Made by a program: the position numbers and the translations under genes
Notes under the pieces: generated by a model
Told to the model about the DNA's origin: nothing
Database searches by the model: none
The model's input: the letters and a program-made list of their open reading frames with translations, nothing else
Part shown: positions 30,780 to 42,085 of the stretch, piece after piece
Position numbering within the stretch: position 1 is the stretch's first letter
How the letters are laid out: every line of letters starts with the position of its first letter
DNA from: Helicoverpa zea
Taxonomy: Eukaryota > Arthropoda > Insecta > Lepidoptera > Noctuidae
Direction of reading: 5' to 3'
Length of the DNA: 64,000 nt
NCBI RefSeq assembly: GCF_022581195.2
Contig: NC_061475.1
Coordinates: forward strand, 7,192,001-7,256,000

Positions 30780-30915
30780 GTCAATATTATGAAGTCAGAA
30801 GCCAGTAAGTCAACAACCAGTCTTACCAGGTTGTATCGGGTTGCCCAGGTAACTGGGTTCAGGAGGTCAGATAGGCAGTTGTTTTATGAACAACACTGAT
30901 ACTCAGATGCATGTG
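30780..30915 (+). mobile_element. SINE family B fragment
   Basis: AGTCAGAAGCCAGTAAGTC, GGGTTGCCCAGGTAACTGGG and AGGAGGTCAGATAGGCAGTT. Confidence 0.7.
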
Positions 30916-30951
30916 AGTATTATTAAAAATACCAAAGTTTTCCGTTCACAT

Positions 30952-31281
30952 GATGATGTCCTCGTAGCCAATTATCGGCTACGGCGGCTGTTCTCATAAA
31001 AGGAGATCAGCCAGCTGCGCAGGACATATTATAGTGCATGAGCAGTTGCGCAGACACAGGTGCACTCGCTATTCCTTCACTCTCATAGCCCGATGGGACG
31101 ACAATCCGACACGACCGGAGAGAGATCAGGCACAAGACCGATAATTACGTGCTCTCCGATGTACGGATGTATCAATCACCAACTTCCAGGCTCCGGGCTG
31201 CTTCGTGAAAGTTTTCTAAAACCCACATAGCGATTTCGGCCCGAACCCGAGACCTCGTGCGACAGCTAGACCAACGAGGCA
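30952..31281 (-). mobile_element. SINE family A, full length, with 8-bp TSD
   Basis: Complete family A copy in minus orientation: tail GATGATGTCCTCGTAGCCAA at 30952, body CCCGATGGGACGACAATCCG, and head (GGTTCGGG and GTTGGTCTAG read on the minus strand) near 31280. GTTCACAT occurs at 30944-30951 and 31282-31289 and is the likely target duplication. Confidence 0.85.
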
Positions 31282-31289
31282 GTTCACAT

Positions 31290-32200
31290 ATGAATATCAT
31301 GTACCTACTTACTGCCTTAAAATAATCTTCCTACCCATAATGTATATAAAAATATAGGTACAGGTTAATTGTTCATAAGCTATTAGTATTCGGCTCTTTG
31401 ATCAGTGAACGGAGCGGATATTCGAAGTTAAATATAGCTCCCTTTCCAACGGGGATATTTAATTAATAATAATTATTATATTTTATCTTTTAGCTTAAGT
31501 AAAGTATAAAGCTTTTGTGTTTGTAAGTATAGGAAAAGTTTTATGTTACATAAGTATAAGTTATTTTTTTGTGTATATTTTATGTACATTACCTCTGTCT
31601 GAATGAGTCAAAGTTACTTGAAATAAACGTCATTATTATTATTTTAAGTAAGGAAATATGAGGAGACTTGCTTACAGCATTGCAACTACTTCTCGCACCT
31701 GAAAAAGTAGCCATAATAAAGTAAATATCTTTTATTATCTAGTCTACATTACTGATAAGTTACATTAAAATCCGTTTAGCCGTTAAAGCATAATTGGGGA
31801 ACAAACATAAAGAAATCACAAACTTTAAGACTTTTTATATTAGCAGGATATATTATCATATCGATTGCTAAACTTTTTCTTAGTTTGTCAGAAACAGAAA
31901 CAAAATTATAATTAAAAAGTAGAAAGCAAGATTCATCAAAAATTGAAATATGTGTTTATTGTATAAATAAAGTATAAAAGACATAAGTTGTTATGTCTTG
32001 GTATTTATTTATGAAATAAAATCTATGTTTTTCCACTTACCACGGAACAACAAATAGCCTATAGTGATGAAATACAGTTAAATTATATTGGTTTTAAATA
32101 AAAGGTATTTAATTGTACCACGAAGTGGTTTGTGAAAGTTAATAATACTGTATTTAAATTACATTACAATTCAAAACGTACAAATTATTTACTACATAAA
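31290..32200. other. AT-rich, no gene seen
   Basis: Candidate upstream region of the leader exon at 32201. No convincing core promoter motif. Confidence 0.45.
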
Positions 32201-32258
32201 ATGATCTCTTTTGTACGTTTTACTTTGATTATTATTTTATTTATTCATTTTACACAAG
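32201..32258 (+). CDS. Candidate signal-peptide leader exon 1a (partial gene)
   Basis: ATG then 19 codons (MISFVRFTLIIILFIHFTQ) and one base, followed by a strong donor AAG|GTAGGTATT. The peptide has a basic residue then a long hydrophobic core, the form of a secretory signal. The exon ends in phase 1, as does the candidate at 33715. No downstream exons recognised in the window, so the gene identity is unknown. Could be chance; the combination of signal form and donor makes it worth recording. Confidence 0.4.
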
Positions 32259-32579
32259 GTAGGTATTTCATTTATTTGTTATTGGGAACCCAATAACTAT
32301 GTAAAAAGCGATATACTCGGAATAAAAGACAACAAGCCAATTACAGGTTTCTACGGATAGCAACGGAGTAACACACATAACATAGCTTATCAATTGATCT
32401 TACAAAAAATATAGGTGTTCAGTGTAAAAAAAATCTAAATAACAACCCATGTCTTCTACATTTCTTACTTTTCTTCTGGTTTTAATTGTATTGCTGAAAA
32501 ATAACCTTCTAACGCTTCTATCTACCGACATCACACCGTATAAGTAACTAAGTCAACACCATGTACCCAAGATGGCACC

Positions 32580-32705
32580 GCTGATGGGGCAGGCCACTTT
32601 AGAGATGGCGAGACGACCTGAACGCCTTCAATCGTGATTTGTGAAAATGACTATCGACAGGTGTGTATACAATATGGGAAGGCCTTTGACCAGCTGAGGG
32701 ACAGT
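32580..32705 (+). pseudogene. Remnant of an RTE-type reverse transcriptase C-terminus
   Basis: One frame gives RWRDDLNAFNRDL; about 50 nt later another frame gives GKAFDQLRDSQ. These match the order of the conserved tail of RTE-clade polymerases (RWxDDL, then GEAFxQQW). A stop and a frameshift show it is dead. Recognition is by motif only. Confidence 0.45.
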
Positions 32706-33437
32706 CAAGAAAAAAAACAAAAAGTCGACATAGTGACCACGGAGTAAATTATGAACGAAATCTTAAATTAAGACTATGATTAGAAAAACTGTCTGAGTAT
32801 ACTGTCCTCCGACGGAGTACAACATGAAAATCAGCTGCAGTCTGTAAACAAAACTTGTATGCGTCAATCTGAGCTGCATTTATAAAGCAAAAGGGACCAA
32901 AATAAGCCAAATTAAATTCGAAATTTTAGCCTTTCCTAGAACAGGGTTGCGTATAAGTAATTTTGTGCAAGCCAAAGTACTGAAACCGCGATGCTCCACT
33001 ACCGAAGCTTGTACGAAACAAACTACGCTTTTCAAACGTTACTACAACGTCATTTGCTTTGGTTATCTAAAATACGAATGTACATCTGTGTAAAACAATA
33101 TACTTGGTATGTTGTATTAATAGTTTTTCTATTAATTCTCGTACAAATAATAGTTAATGTTCAAAAGTCACGGCATTTGTTAGTGACCGTTCTAAACGGA
33201 TCGTTGGAGATGTGTATAATAGTTCGCGCAACGTAACTTTGCAATTTTTAAGTTAGTGATATGGCACATCACATAGACAGAGAAGTGTTTTCATCAAAGT
33301 GTTCTTTGACAATTGTGAAGTCAATAGTAGCCAAGTTCTCACAAGAAATGGTTTGAGACAATATCTGTACGAATAAATGCGTAAGGAGTCATATGACTAA
33401 CTTCAGAATTGCAAAGATACTAATACTACCCCCATGC

Positions 33438-33640
33438 CGCAGACTAAACAGCCGACAGACAGTTGGCCCGAGGGTTGGTTTTTTTAAGAATGAATTCAAG
33501 CAAAGTTTTTAATCGGTCTGATAAAGACCAAATACTTGATCGTTGGTGTGTGCGTAGTGGGTACCATTCATTTCCATACTGATTTAAAATCCCGAACAAA
33601 TTGTCGGCTGACTAAAAGTCTAAGATGTAGGTAACAAAAA
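33438..33640 (+). mobile_element. MITE family F copy 2
   Basis: GCCGCAGACTAAACAGCCGA, AAGCAAAGTTTTTAATCGGT and TTGTCGGCTGACTAAAAGTC; the ends are inverted copies of each other. Confidence 0.55.
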
Positions 33641-33701
33641 CCTCAGTTCTGCTTTAACTATGAAAATTATCAATTTAAATATAATTTTCTGTTTGTTCCA
33701 G

Positions 33702-33760
33702 ATATTCATTGAAGATGTATTTCACATGGATTTTGTTCGCCAGCGTTTTAATTAACTCTT
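33702..33760 (+). CDS. Candidate signal-peptide leader exon 1b (partial gene)
   Basis: Bounded by a strong acceptor (TTTTCTGTTTGTTCCAG ending at 33701) and a strong donor (T|GTAAGTAAG after 33760). Contains 13 nt of leader, ATG at 33715, then MYFTWILFASVLINS plus one base: a typical short signal peptide. It ends in phase 1, like the exon at 32201. Phase-1 signal exons are usual in secreted and immunoglobulin-type membrane proteins. An upstream non-coding exon is implied by the acceptor; 5826-5882 is one possible source. The body of the gene is not seen here. Confidence 0.5.
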
Positions 33761-34129
33761 GTAAGTAAGCTTTGATCATTGTTAATATTAACTTCGCTCA
33801 GAACATGTTTGCCGAAGTGTCCCTTATTTCTATTTCATTAGTTTTCGGATCGTCCAATATTTACTAAAGGGTTTGGTCCTTTAATACGGGAACCTTTTTT
33901 AATGTTTTTATTGAGGAACGCAAATATTTTTCTTATGTTTTTTTGATGATATATTGATAAGGTTAAGGGTGGATGTTTTTTATCAACATTAATATAGGAT
34001 TGTTGGACTACTAAAACTCCGATTTGAATTTACGTAAATTGAAGTTAGTATCTTCTTGGATTTCAATACATTGACCCTCTGGAACAAACACCATTATGTA
34101 TCTGCCTAGCCTTCACTATTATACTGGGT

Positions 34130-34260
34130 TCGATTTCCAGTCTCACCGCAGCTGCATACCAGTGATTTACTTGGAGCGACTGCCCACTGACCTTCTCTAT
34201 CCAGTTACCTACACATCTGCCGTGGTAAGTCTTTCTGGCTTCTACCCGTCATAAAAGTCA
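34130..34260 (-). mobile_element. SINE family B fragment
   Basis: TTACTTGGAGCGACTGCCC, GACCTTCTCTATCCAGTTAC, TAAGTCTTTCTGGCTTCTAC. Degraded. Confidence 0.6.
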
Positions 34261-35040
34261 AAGATGTACAAAAATGACAGCAAACACAATAAAAAAGAAA
34301 AAGCAATAAACAATAAAAAAACAACTTACTTATCGAACAAAAAGCATGTCGACAGTCAATGAAATTGTAACTCGTAACACAAACTCATTTTCAAACGCAT
34401 TCACAAAGTTTTTAAAACAATTGACGTTGCACCCGACACACGTCACGGACTTGCATATAAACAGAATTCAAAACAATAGCGACCAATTGTTTTTATATTT
34501 TTTACCATACACGAAGTAATCATGGACACGCTCAGTTAATCCATTCATTCACTAGCTCTTTCATTCACTCGTTCACTCTTTGATGCTGTAAAAATGTTGT
34601 AATGAGAACGAATTTTTTGTTACACAGCGCTGAGTTAAGAATTTTTGCAATGTTTGGGATTCGGGTGACCTTAAAAGGGTAGGGCTGTAACGTAAATATT
34701 TTATAGAGTTTTTGAATTTTGACGCAAAAGTACTCGTGATTAAGTGGGTTTTTCGCGCATTTTGTTTATCCAAATTGTGTAATACAGGGAATGATTTTAG
34801 CTTGTTTGTGTCTTAAATGATGTTTTGGTAGGTTTTTGACTGTTGTTGATGAGATTTGTTATAATTGTTTTGTGGGCATAAATCTCTGTCTATTATAATT
34901 ATTTTGTTGACTTTTGGATTATGAGTTCTTCTTAATAATTGAACTTAAAATGATCAATAACCACCTAAGGTATTCCGTAGTAATATTGAAACCACTTTTT
35001 CGTAATGCAAAAATTTTACTCATAAATAGTTAAGATAGGA
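34261..35040. other. AT-rich, no gene seen
   Basis: Nothing supported. Confidence 0.5.
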
Positions 35041-35454
35041 ATATAAGGTGCTTTAATATTACCTGCCAGGACTTGAATGGGGGGTAGTATTGCGTTTATA
35101 GATTACAATAGTGAAGATAAATAATTGATTATTTGTCATATTTTTTTCATACAATAAAAAAATACGTATAAATTTGACTTAATTTATTAGTTTAACCATC
35201 CAGTAGAGTTGCGCGTTGCCACTCTTGCAGAACGGATAGAAAGAGATAGCAGTTATTTTCATTGACGAAGCGACACTATGCGCGTAATTTGTGAACCACG
35301 TTATGCAGAGTAGAGCCAATGTTAATTTAACTTGTTTAATGTCTCAAATTGAATTGACTGTTCCGGGGAACGAAATTCTTTCACAATTGTAATCTATAAA
35401 CGCAATACTACCCCCCATTCAAGTCCTGGCAGGTAATATTAAAGCACCTTATAT
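35041..35454. mobile_element. Young MITE with 69-bp perfect TIRs
   Basis: The first 69 bases (ATATAAGGTGCTTTAATATT...) and the reverse complement of the last 69 are identical, and the match continues after one mismatch. Size 414 bp, no coding capacity. Flanks are AT repeats, so a TA or ATAT target duplication is possible but cannot be separated from the ends. Perfect arms imply recent activity or strong gene conversion between them. Confidence 0.9.
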
Positions 35455-35588
35455 ATCGGGGTTTCAGTGCCCAACCCTAAGTTTCGGAGCTATATTAGAA
35501 AGATACTGAAACTAGTAAAGTTGCTACTACTACATGTTTGAAGATGGACAGGACATCCAAAGAAAAAGGAAAAACTGTTTTTGGTAGT

Positions 35589-35883
35589 TACTGTTACAGC
35601 CTTTTTATCGTCCCACTGCTGGGCTACGGCCTCCTCTCATACGGAGAAGGATTGAGCATAGTCACCACGCTTGCTCAATGCGGGTTGGTGACTTCAGACT
35701 TTAAGTCCAGGTTTCCTCAAGATGTTTTCCTTCACCTTTTTATCAGCCATTGATGTCTAAGATTATCTACTTAGAAGGTACATACAACATTAGAAAAGTT
35801 GCATTGGTACTTGCCTGACCTGGAATCGAACCCTCACCCTCATACTCGAGAGGTTGGTTCTTTATCCACTAGGCCACCACGAC
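35589..35883 (-). mobile_element. tRNA-headed SINE family 3, with 11-bp TSD
   Basis: Read on the minus strand: head GTCGTGGTGGCCTAGTGGAT (A box), GGGTTCGATTCCAGGTCAG (B box), AAGTACCAATGCAACTTTTC, body with GAGCAAGCGTGGTGACTATG, end AGTGGGACGATAAAAA. TTTTTGGTAGT flanks it on both sides (35578-35588 and 35884-35894), a clean target duplication. Confidence 0.88.
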
Positions 35884-35954
35884 TTTTTGGTAGTATTTAC
35901 TTGAAATTATAATTTGGTCTTTTAGAGTTTGATCATGATAAATTCAGGTCAAAG

Positions 35955-36125
35955 AGTACGAAGGGAGAGTACATAGTGAGAATAGGAACATAAGTGCGTA
36001 TACAGAGAGAATATAGAGGGAGTACATAGGGAAGTACATAATGAAGTCCATGGGAAGTACATAGGGAGAGTATACATATAAGGTAGCATATAGGGATACA
36101 CAGGGAGAATACATAAGCGAGTACC
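35955..36125 (+). repeat. Degenerate minisatellite of GGGAAGTACATA-like units
   Basis: Successive variants such as GGGAGAGTACATAGTGAGAA, GGGAGTACATAGGGAAGTAC and GGGAAGTACATAGGGAGAGT. Unit length is about 12-15 nt with much drift. Confidence 0.75.
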
Positions 36126-37284
36126 TACAAATAAAGATAAAATAAATGTGTCTTCACAAGTACTTTAAAATTGTGGGCGTACCAATAGTGCCCTCCACTG
36201 ACCAATTCATGCAGCTCTTGCTAAGACAAAAGTTCAATTATAAAGTCCTGAAACAACTCGAAGTTATTACAAAACAATACAAAATAAACAGTAATAAATA
36301 TGAATCTCTTATTACATTCGTTTCGAATTCGTCTGGTTATGAAGCAATACGCAGAAGATAATTGAGTCCCAACTCGATGGGATACAAATAATTCAGATTG
36401 GGGCCAGGAGAACCGCGGAGAAAGAATTGGTACTTTACATCCATCAGTAAGTGTTTGTTAAGGCTAAATATTTTAAGCCTCCCAAACGCTTATTTGACTG
36501 TTTTGATCCTTATAATAGGTATTGTGACATAATCCGTTGAGAAAAAAATCCATGGGAACCTATAAAAACTGCAAAATTTTTAAGTCATGGTCAAGGAACA
36601 ATTGAATTTATTATTCATTAGTGACGTGGATTTCACGCTGAAAAAAAAGATAGAATCGATGTGTTTTTTTTTTCAAACCACACCCGAACTAAGAATAAAT
36701 CTAAATACATCGTCTGAGCTTTGTAAAGAACAGGTGTACTTATTATAATATTGTTTCAAACAAGATAGATAAAAGTGCATGAAATAATAGCTTTAAAAGA
36801 CAAAGTTCTTTCGCTATAACTGTACAATCTGATTCAATCTTCAACGAACCAATTTCCTTTTAAAATAAATACTGAATAATTTACATTCTGGAATACCAAT
36901 CGCTGATTCCGAGTCCACACCCTTAAAGGAATTGAAATGTCAATTCTCGAACAAATTACTTTGGAATTTTGAAATAAGAATTGAACTCTTACATTGATTG
37001 CAAGACTCATTAATTCCATTCGTTCTTTTCATTCATTCATTCGTTCGTGCAATCTCTGTTAATTTAGTTCAGCTAATATTGTCTGTCTCTGCATAGTTTT
37101 TTTTAATTCTTCTTTTTTTCATAGATATTTTATATTGGAATTTTTGTATTCCATTCTTCTTTGCATTCACAGTAAAAAATATTTCAGTGTGTTGTTCAAC
37201 AATTTTTAAGGGGAACGAATAAATATATGATGAATTTCATTTCTCACAGGGATTCCGAAGGTACGAAAAACATCTTTGACAGTC
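36126..37284. other. No gene recognised; one orphan frame
   Basis: An open frame at 36146-36361 (+), 71 codons, has a protein-like composition (KYFKIVGVPIVPSTDQF at its start) but matches nothing I know and has no splice or promoter support. It may be an old transposon remnant. Confidence 0.3.
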
Positions 37285-37475
37285 ATTACGGGTAGTCAGA
37301 AGCCTGAAAGTCAGACAACCAGTCTCACTAAGAGAGTTTCAGGTTGACCGGGTAACCGGGTTGAGAAAGTCAGACAGGCAGTCGCTTCTCGTAAAACACT
37401 GGTTCTCAGCTGCATCTGGTTAGACTGGAAGCCGACCCCAACATATATGGGAAACGGCTAAGCAGATTAGATGAA
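37285..37475 (+). mobile_element. SINE family B copy
   Basis: AGTCATTACGGGTAGTCAGA, GGTTGACCGGGTAACCGGGT, TCTGGTTAGACTGGAAGCCG. Tail degraded. Confidence 0.75.
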
Positions 37476-37755
37476 GAATTTAATTTAGAAATTCTCATTA
37501 GATATTATTAGATTTACTCTATATTTAGTCCTTTCTTAGAATCAATATTAACTAACATATAGTGTACTGAGGTTTCTGTCAGCATTGGTTTACATGAGTT
37601 TCAGAGACAGATGTACCTATTATGTAACTTTATATATTAAGACTTGTGTTATATAACTTTTGAATGGAGTTAGTTATTAATTTACCAGAAAGAAACAATT
37701 ACTTTCATTATTCATAGAATTGATTGATATACGGATGTACTATCTAAAACACAAA

Positions 37756-37901
37756 GGGCCTTACTACAAAAACTTTAATCCCTGTTTTACACTTGTCTAA
37801 TAAAATTTTGGCTGCAAAATGAACCATATGTCAACGTCATAATTTGACATTTTTTTAGACAAGGCATAAACTGACGTTTAAAAGTTTTTGTGGTAAGACG
37901 G
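37756..37901. mobile_element. MITE family K copy 1
   Basis: GGGCCTTACTACAAAAACTT at the left is mirrored by AAAGTTTTTGTGGTAAGACGG at the right. Nearly identical to 52244-52391, both about 147 bp. An inner near-palindrome lies around CGTCATAATTTGACAT. Confidence 0.8.
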
Positions 37902-39047
37902 TAAGTTTTTGAAATCACTCCTATTGATTAATTTGTATATCTTTGACTGTCCTTAAGTAAAGTCAGAAACCAGAAAGTCTGACAATCAGTTTCATGTGTG
38001 CTGTTATGCTTAGGTACTTGTTTCTTTCACTCGAAATGTACGAAGGTTTCTTAGCATGTATCTGTGGTAAATATATAAGTACTGAAGTGCTACAGACACT
38101 AAAACCACACATTAGCACACTAGAATCCGTCTACTCTGAGAAATAGCAATATTAAATATTCATATTTGCTATGGCAATGCGAACTGTACATTAATCGCAT
38201 GATCTCTATGATAATGAGCGGTTTCTATATTACAGCTGTGTCAGTTGATAGATTAGCAAGGTTAAGCTGTGCTTAACAAGGTATGTCAATGGATGGGTGG
38301 CCGCTTTTCTTTTAAATATTTTAAGAGAACTATGTGCTTTCTAATAAAAAGGTGCATACATATTTCCGTCTCCAAGGTTTCTAAAAGTCATTAAAATGTT
38401 GTCACCCTTTTTTGTGTGAATGCGAAAAAGTTAATAATGACTTTTCACTGTAAGCATAAGTAAAATAAAAATTAAAAAAAAAACAAACATCTGATAACAA
38501 TCCGTAATTAACATCAAATAACAATGTAAATGTTATGTAATAAGGATCTATGATTAATGTATATGTTAGTTACATAGTAATAACAATGTATTTAACCTAC
38601 TGCGGAAAAAGGCAAATGTTTTATATTTTTTCCTTAAAAAAAAAAAAAAACAGTGACACAGAAACTAAGGTACGATCGGAAATATTATATACAGAATAAC
38701 ATCGCAAGAATTCACTAAAGTTTTGTTATTAACGAAATGAAGTCTTGTCTTGCCTCAAGCAAGGATCTGTGGCCTATAATGGATACAATGATTTTTATAT
38801 ACTGTACGTAAAGTACTATTTATACATGGGTTTGATCCTCATTTGAAGATACACGACTAAGATATTCAGAGAAATGTAAAGGTAATAATTTCTAAGGTAT
38901 CGAATATCGTAGGTATATTTTTTTGAATATTTTTTCATATTAAAGTGTGAAATTCCAAAGTTTCTTACTTCAACCAAGCTCTGCTGATACTTTAGTGATC
39001 GAAAAAGTTTTTAATGCAATTTTTTGCTAAAAACTTAGTTCATCATT
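37902..39047. other. AT-rich, no gene seen
   Basis: Contains a short A run at 38637-38650 and a fragment of SINE B near 37960. Nothing else supported. Confidence 0.5.
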
Positions 39048-39173
39048 AGTCTTTTTATCGTCCCACTGCTGACCACAGGCCTCACACAAAGAATGATTGC
39101 CTGACTTGGAATCGAGCCCACACACTCCTACTTGAGAGGTTAGTTCTTTACCCATAAGACCACTACGACACTT
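39048..39173 (-). mobile_element. SINE family 3, internally deleted
   Basis: Keeps the 3' end (TTTTTATCGTCCCACTGCTG) and the tRNA-like head (minus: GGTCTTATGGGTAAAGAACT, GGGCTCGATTCCAAGTCAG) but lacks the middle. Confidence 0.75.
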
Positions 39174-39291
39174 AATACAGCAAAATGAATCTTCATAATA
39201 AAAACAAAACACACTCCATTACAATAGATAGTACAGTAATAAATAATGTATTATTATTGTTTTTCTCCCAGAAACGTTAAAGCTGAAGAAT

Positions 39292-39702
39292 ATTTGCACA
39301 CTGAAAACTAAAAAATCAGCCGACAGTTGCCCACTATACACTACTATTTTTTGTAAAAGAAAATCTTGATTCCAATCAAAGTTTCAGTCTCGGCCAGTTT
39401 CTTCATCAAAAGTTAAAGTTAAAGTAATGTCTAAAGTAAAAGTAACGGTCAAATACGTTTTTTCAAGACTAAAGTGACAGCAAAACTAATAGAAAAATTG
39501 AATTTGACCGTTACTTTTACTTTAGACATTACTTTGACTTTTACTTTGGCTTTAACTTTTGATGAAGAAACTGGCTGTAATAAGTCTCATGCCGGCTAAA
39601 TACCTGATCTTTGTAATGTGCATACTACCATTCATGTCCATATTGATTTATGAGCATAAACAAACTATCGGCCGACTAAAAGTTTGCAGTTTGCTACTCA
39701 GA
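39292..39702 (+). mobile_element. MITE family F copy 3, split by another MITE
   Basis: The left half (CACACTGAAAACTAAAAAATCAG to CAATCAAAGTTTCAGTCT) and the right half (GCCGGCTAAATACCTGATC to TATCGGCCGACTAAAAGTTT) are separated by the element at 39393-39575. Confidence 0.7.
39393..39575. mobile_element. MITE family J nested in MITE F
   Basis: Left GCCAGTTTCTTCATCAAAAG and right CTTTTGATGAAGAAACTGGC are exact inverse copies. The inner arms are built from AAAGTAA-type units and both contain AATGTCTAAAGTAAAAGTAA, so most of the element forms one hairpin. Confidence 0.85.
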
Positions 39703-39984
39703 GTCATATTGGAATACAGTGGAGTTATAAGGAAATTATGCATGAGTATGTCTGGCTTCGAGTGAAGAAAGCAAACGGAATAAAGCCTGTAACGACGTGT
39801 ATTTACATTTTTCTTCCGTAACTGGCTTCTTATATTATAATATTTTTATAAGTTCAACCTTTGTTTCCGATCGATTTTTATGAGGGGTTTTACCTTGTGT
39901 TGTATGTATCAGTTTGAATAGTTAATAGAGTAGTAAATAAAAGTGAAAGAAAACATCTTGAAGAGTCATGCACTTTAAAGTCTG

Positions 39985-40085
39985 AATTCGCTGATCTGCA
40001 TTGAGCAAGCGTGGTGATTAACGATCATTCCTTCTCTGTGTGAGATGAGGCCTGAAACCTGCAGTAGGACAATCAAAATACTGAT
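39985..40085 (+). mobile_element. SINE family 3 fragment
   Basis: CATTGAGCAAGCGTGGTGAT and GTAGGACAATCAAAATACTG match the family 3 body end. Confidence 0.6.
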
Positions 40086-40924
40086 GATTATATTTATTTG
40101 CCTAATTTTTTAGAGTCTACGCTAATTAATATTATGTTTACATAACGTGCATATCTTTAAATATATTTTTTAACGTTCCCAAGCATTCTAAATGACTGGT
40201 CCTTATGCTCGTACTCAATAAATACTCTCCACTGGTTATTGAATCAAATATTCTAGGCAATTCAAACAAGACGTATTTATTCCACACACAGTATTGTTTT
40301 CTAGGTCCTTCTAGATAAATTACAACAAGGAGTTCCGCATCGCTCAAACAATATTGTCTCATATTTCTAAGTTTTATATAAGCTTTCAAGGTAATCCTTT
40401 CTAAATCATGATCAACTTAGTTTATAATTTACTTACAGATACAAAATCTTTGACTAAAAAGGACATAAGTCTTCATGGACGCTTTTTTAACATTTAATTT
40501 ATTATGTTTAAGCAACTTTGATCGTCATTTTAACTAAAAATATATACCTACTCATCCCAAACATCATTTCAGGGCTTTCAAAATGTCATTCCCCAACTTT
40601 CACGTCCCATCAAAATAAGCGGCAATCAATGTGCTCATCAAACTAGAATTTGACAAATTCAATATAAAATCATGCCACAGTCTAACAAGTTACCAACTAA
40701 GTTAGCAGGACAAGCGGCGGTTGATCAATGTGATTGTTTGAGTTTTGGTCAAACTGTACTTCTAGAACATTTTGATGATTTAAGTGGGGACAAGTATAGC
40801 GTCAAGTAACTTTGCTGTCCTGAAGTTAGCCTTGAGCCACAATAGAGTTATGTTCTGAATTCATTTTGACTGAGCACATTTACTAGCTAACTTAAGACTC
40901 TTCACGTTAATTAAGTTCTTTCCT
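40086..40924. other. AT-rich, no gene seen
   Basis: Nothing supported. Confidence 0.5.
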
Positions 40925-41070
40925 GTGGTCATCATCATCTCAGCCGTAAGAAGTCCACTGCTGAACATTGATTTCCAAAAGCGGCCGGTGTCCATCACCT
41001 CCGCGTGACCTTTATCAGGTCGTCTGATCATCTCGTTGGTAGCCATCCTACTTGAGCTTGTCATTCTAAA
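40925..41070 (-). repeat. Fragment of another common short interspersed repeat
   Basis: CATCATCATCTCAGCCGTAA, GTCCACTGCTGAACATTGAT and CGTGACCTTTATCAGGTCGT are typical of a widespread lepidopteran SINE-like repeat. The open frame over it is a by-product. Confidence 0.55.
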
Positions 41071-41499
41071 TGAGACATTACACCGGTGTGCAGCAATGTG
41101 ACGGACACAAATGTTTCTTCTAGTCTACTTGCAGCAAAAAGTAATAAATTACGTGCGAACATTTTGAAAATAATTGTATTGCCAGGAATAGACGCTTACC
41201 CAATTTTTTGTTCGTGAACATATGTAGTATGATTACTGTTGTAGGTAGGTAATTTTGTGTGTAATCTGGCCATTACGCTTACTTACAATGAACAAATATC
41301 TGTATAGCCTACGGACTGTTTCGGGTTTACACGTTTGTGCATTTTAGATCTGTGTGTGTAAACGTATCTGTGGCAGGAGATACCAGTGTAGCGTTCAAGC
41401 ACTAGATAATTTATTGTTCACTAGTTATATGCTGTTTTTTTACTCGCTACTAGAGGAAATTAGATATGTATAGGAACCACAACCCTTTATTGAGCTGAG
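41071..41499. other. No gene seen
   Basis: Nothing supported. Confidence 0.5.
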
Positions 41500-41620
41500 A
41501 AATCATTAGATGCCCCGGCTGCTGTAGTTGAAGCGTGAGGGTGGTGTCACATTTTACCCTTGTGTACCAGAGCTGCGGTAACTCTTTCAGTAACTTTTCG
41601 TTTTGGCTTGTACCCATTCA
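41500..41620 (-). mobile_element. SINE family E fragment
   Basis: GAAATCATTAGATGCCCCGG, TGTGTACCAGAGCTGCGGTA, CTCTTTCAGTAAC. Confidence 0.6.
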
Positions 41621-41847
41621 TTATTGCATACACTGTGATAAAGTGAAGGGCGGAATTGTTAGTCGTGTAGACAAACGGAGATATTTGCCTCCCCTTCAAA
41701 CTTTTGAAGTACCATATGTTATTCAATTAGTAAACAACATACCAGTACTTTTCCACAACCCCCTTAAATTTTCCATCGAATAGAATCGAAGCCCATTTTC
41801 CTATAGAGGTATTTATAGAAGGCATACAAAGCACTCATGTTTTGTTT

Positions 41848-42085
41848 TATCATTAAGAGTACCCGCACACATTGCAGACTAAAGAGCCGGCCGAGAGTTG
41901 GCCTGATGGTAGAGAATATATTTTTTATTGAGAAAATCGTGAATCCGCTCAAAGTTTTCAGTCGGTCCAATACAGGCTAACTATCTGATATTTGCAAATT
42001 GCGCACTTTCATTCATCTCCATACGCATTTACGAGCCCAAACTAACTGTCGGCCGACTCAAAGTTCACAGTGTGCTCTAAACCAT
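41848..42085 (+). mobile_element. MITE family F copy 4
   Basis: GAGTACCCGCACACATTGCA and GCCGGCCGAGAGTTGG at the left, ACTGTCGGCCGACTCAAAGT and CAGTGTGCTC at the right. The best preserved TIR pair of this family. Confidence 0.7.

Noticed and set aside
32991..33236. Frame of 81 codons with hydrophobic stretch between the leader exons
   Set aside because: No splice signals or family resemblance; hydrophobicity follows from AT-rich sequence.
35041..35454. Possible pre-microRNA because of long perfect arms
   Set aside because: The arms are 69 bp with a ~275-bp centre, which fits a MITE and not a microRNA hairpin.
35820..35883. tRNA-like sequence on the minus strand
   Set aside because: It is the head of a SINE with a clear 11-bp target duplication, not a tRNA gene.
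40861..41064. Minus-strand frame with DTGRFWKSMFSSGLLTAEM
   Set aside because: This is a well-dispersed repeat read in one frame, seen as spurious proteins in many moth annotations, and not a gene.
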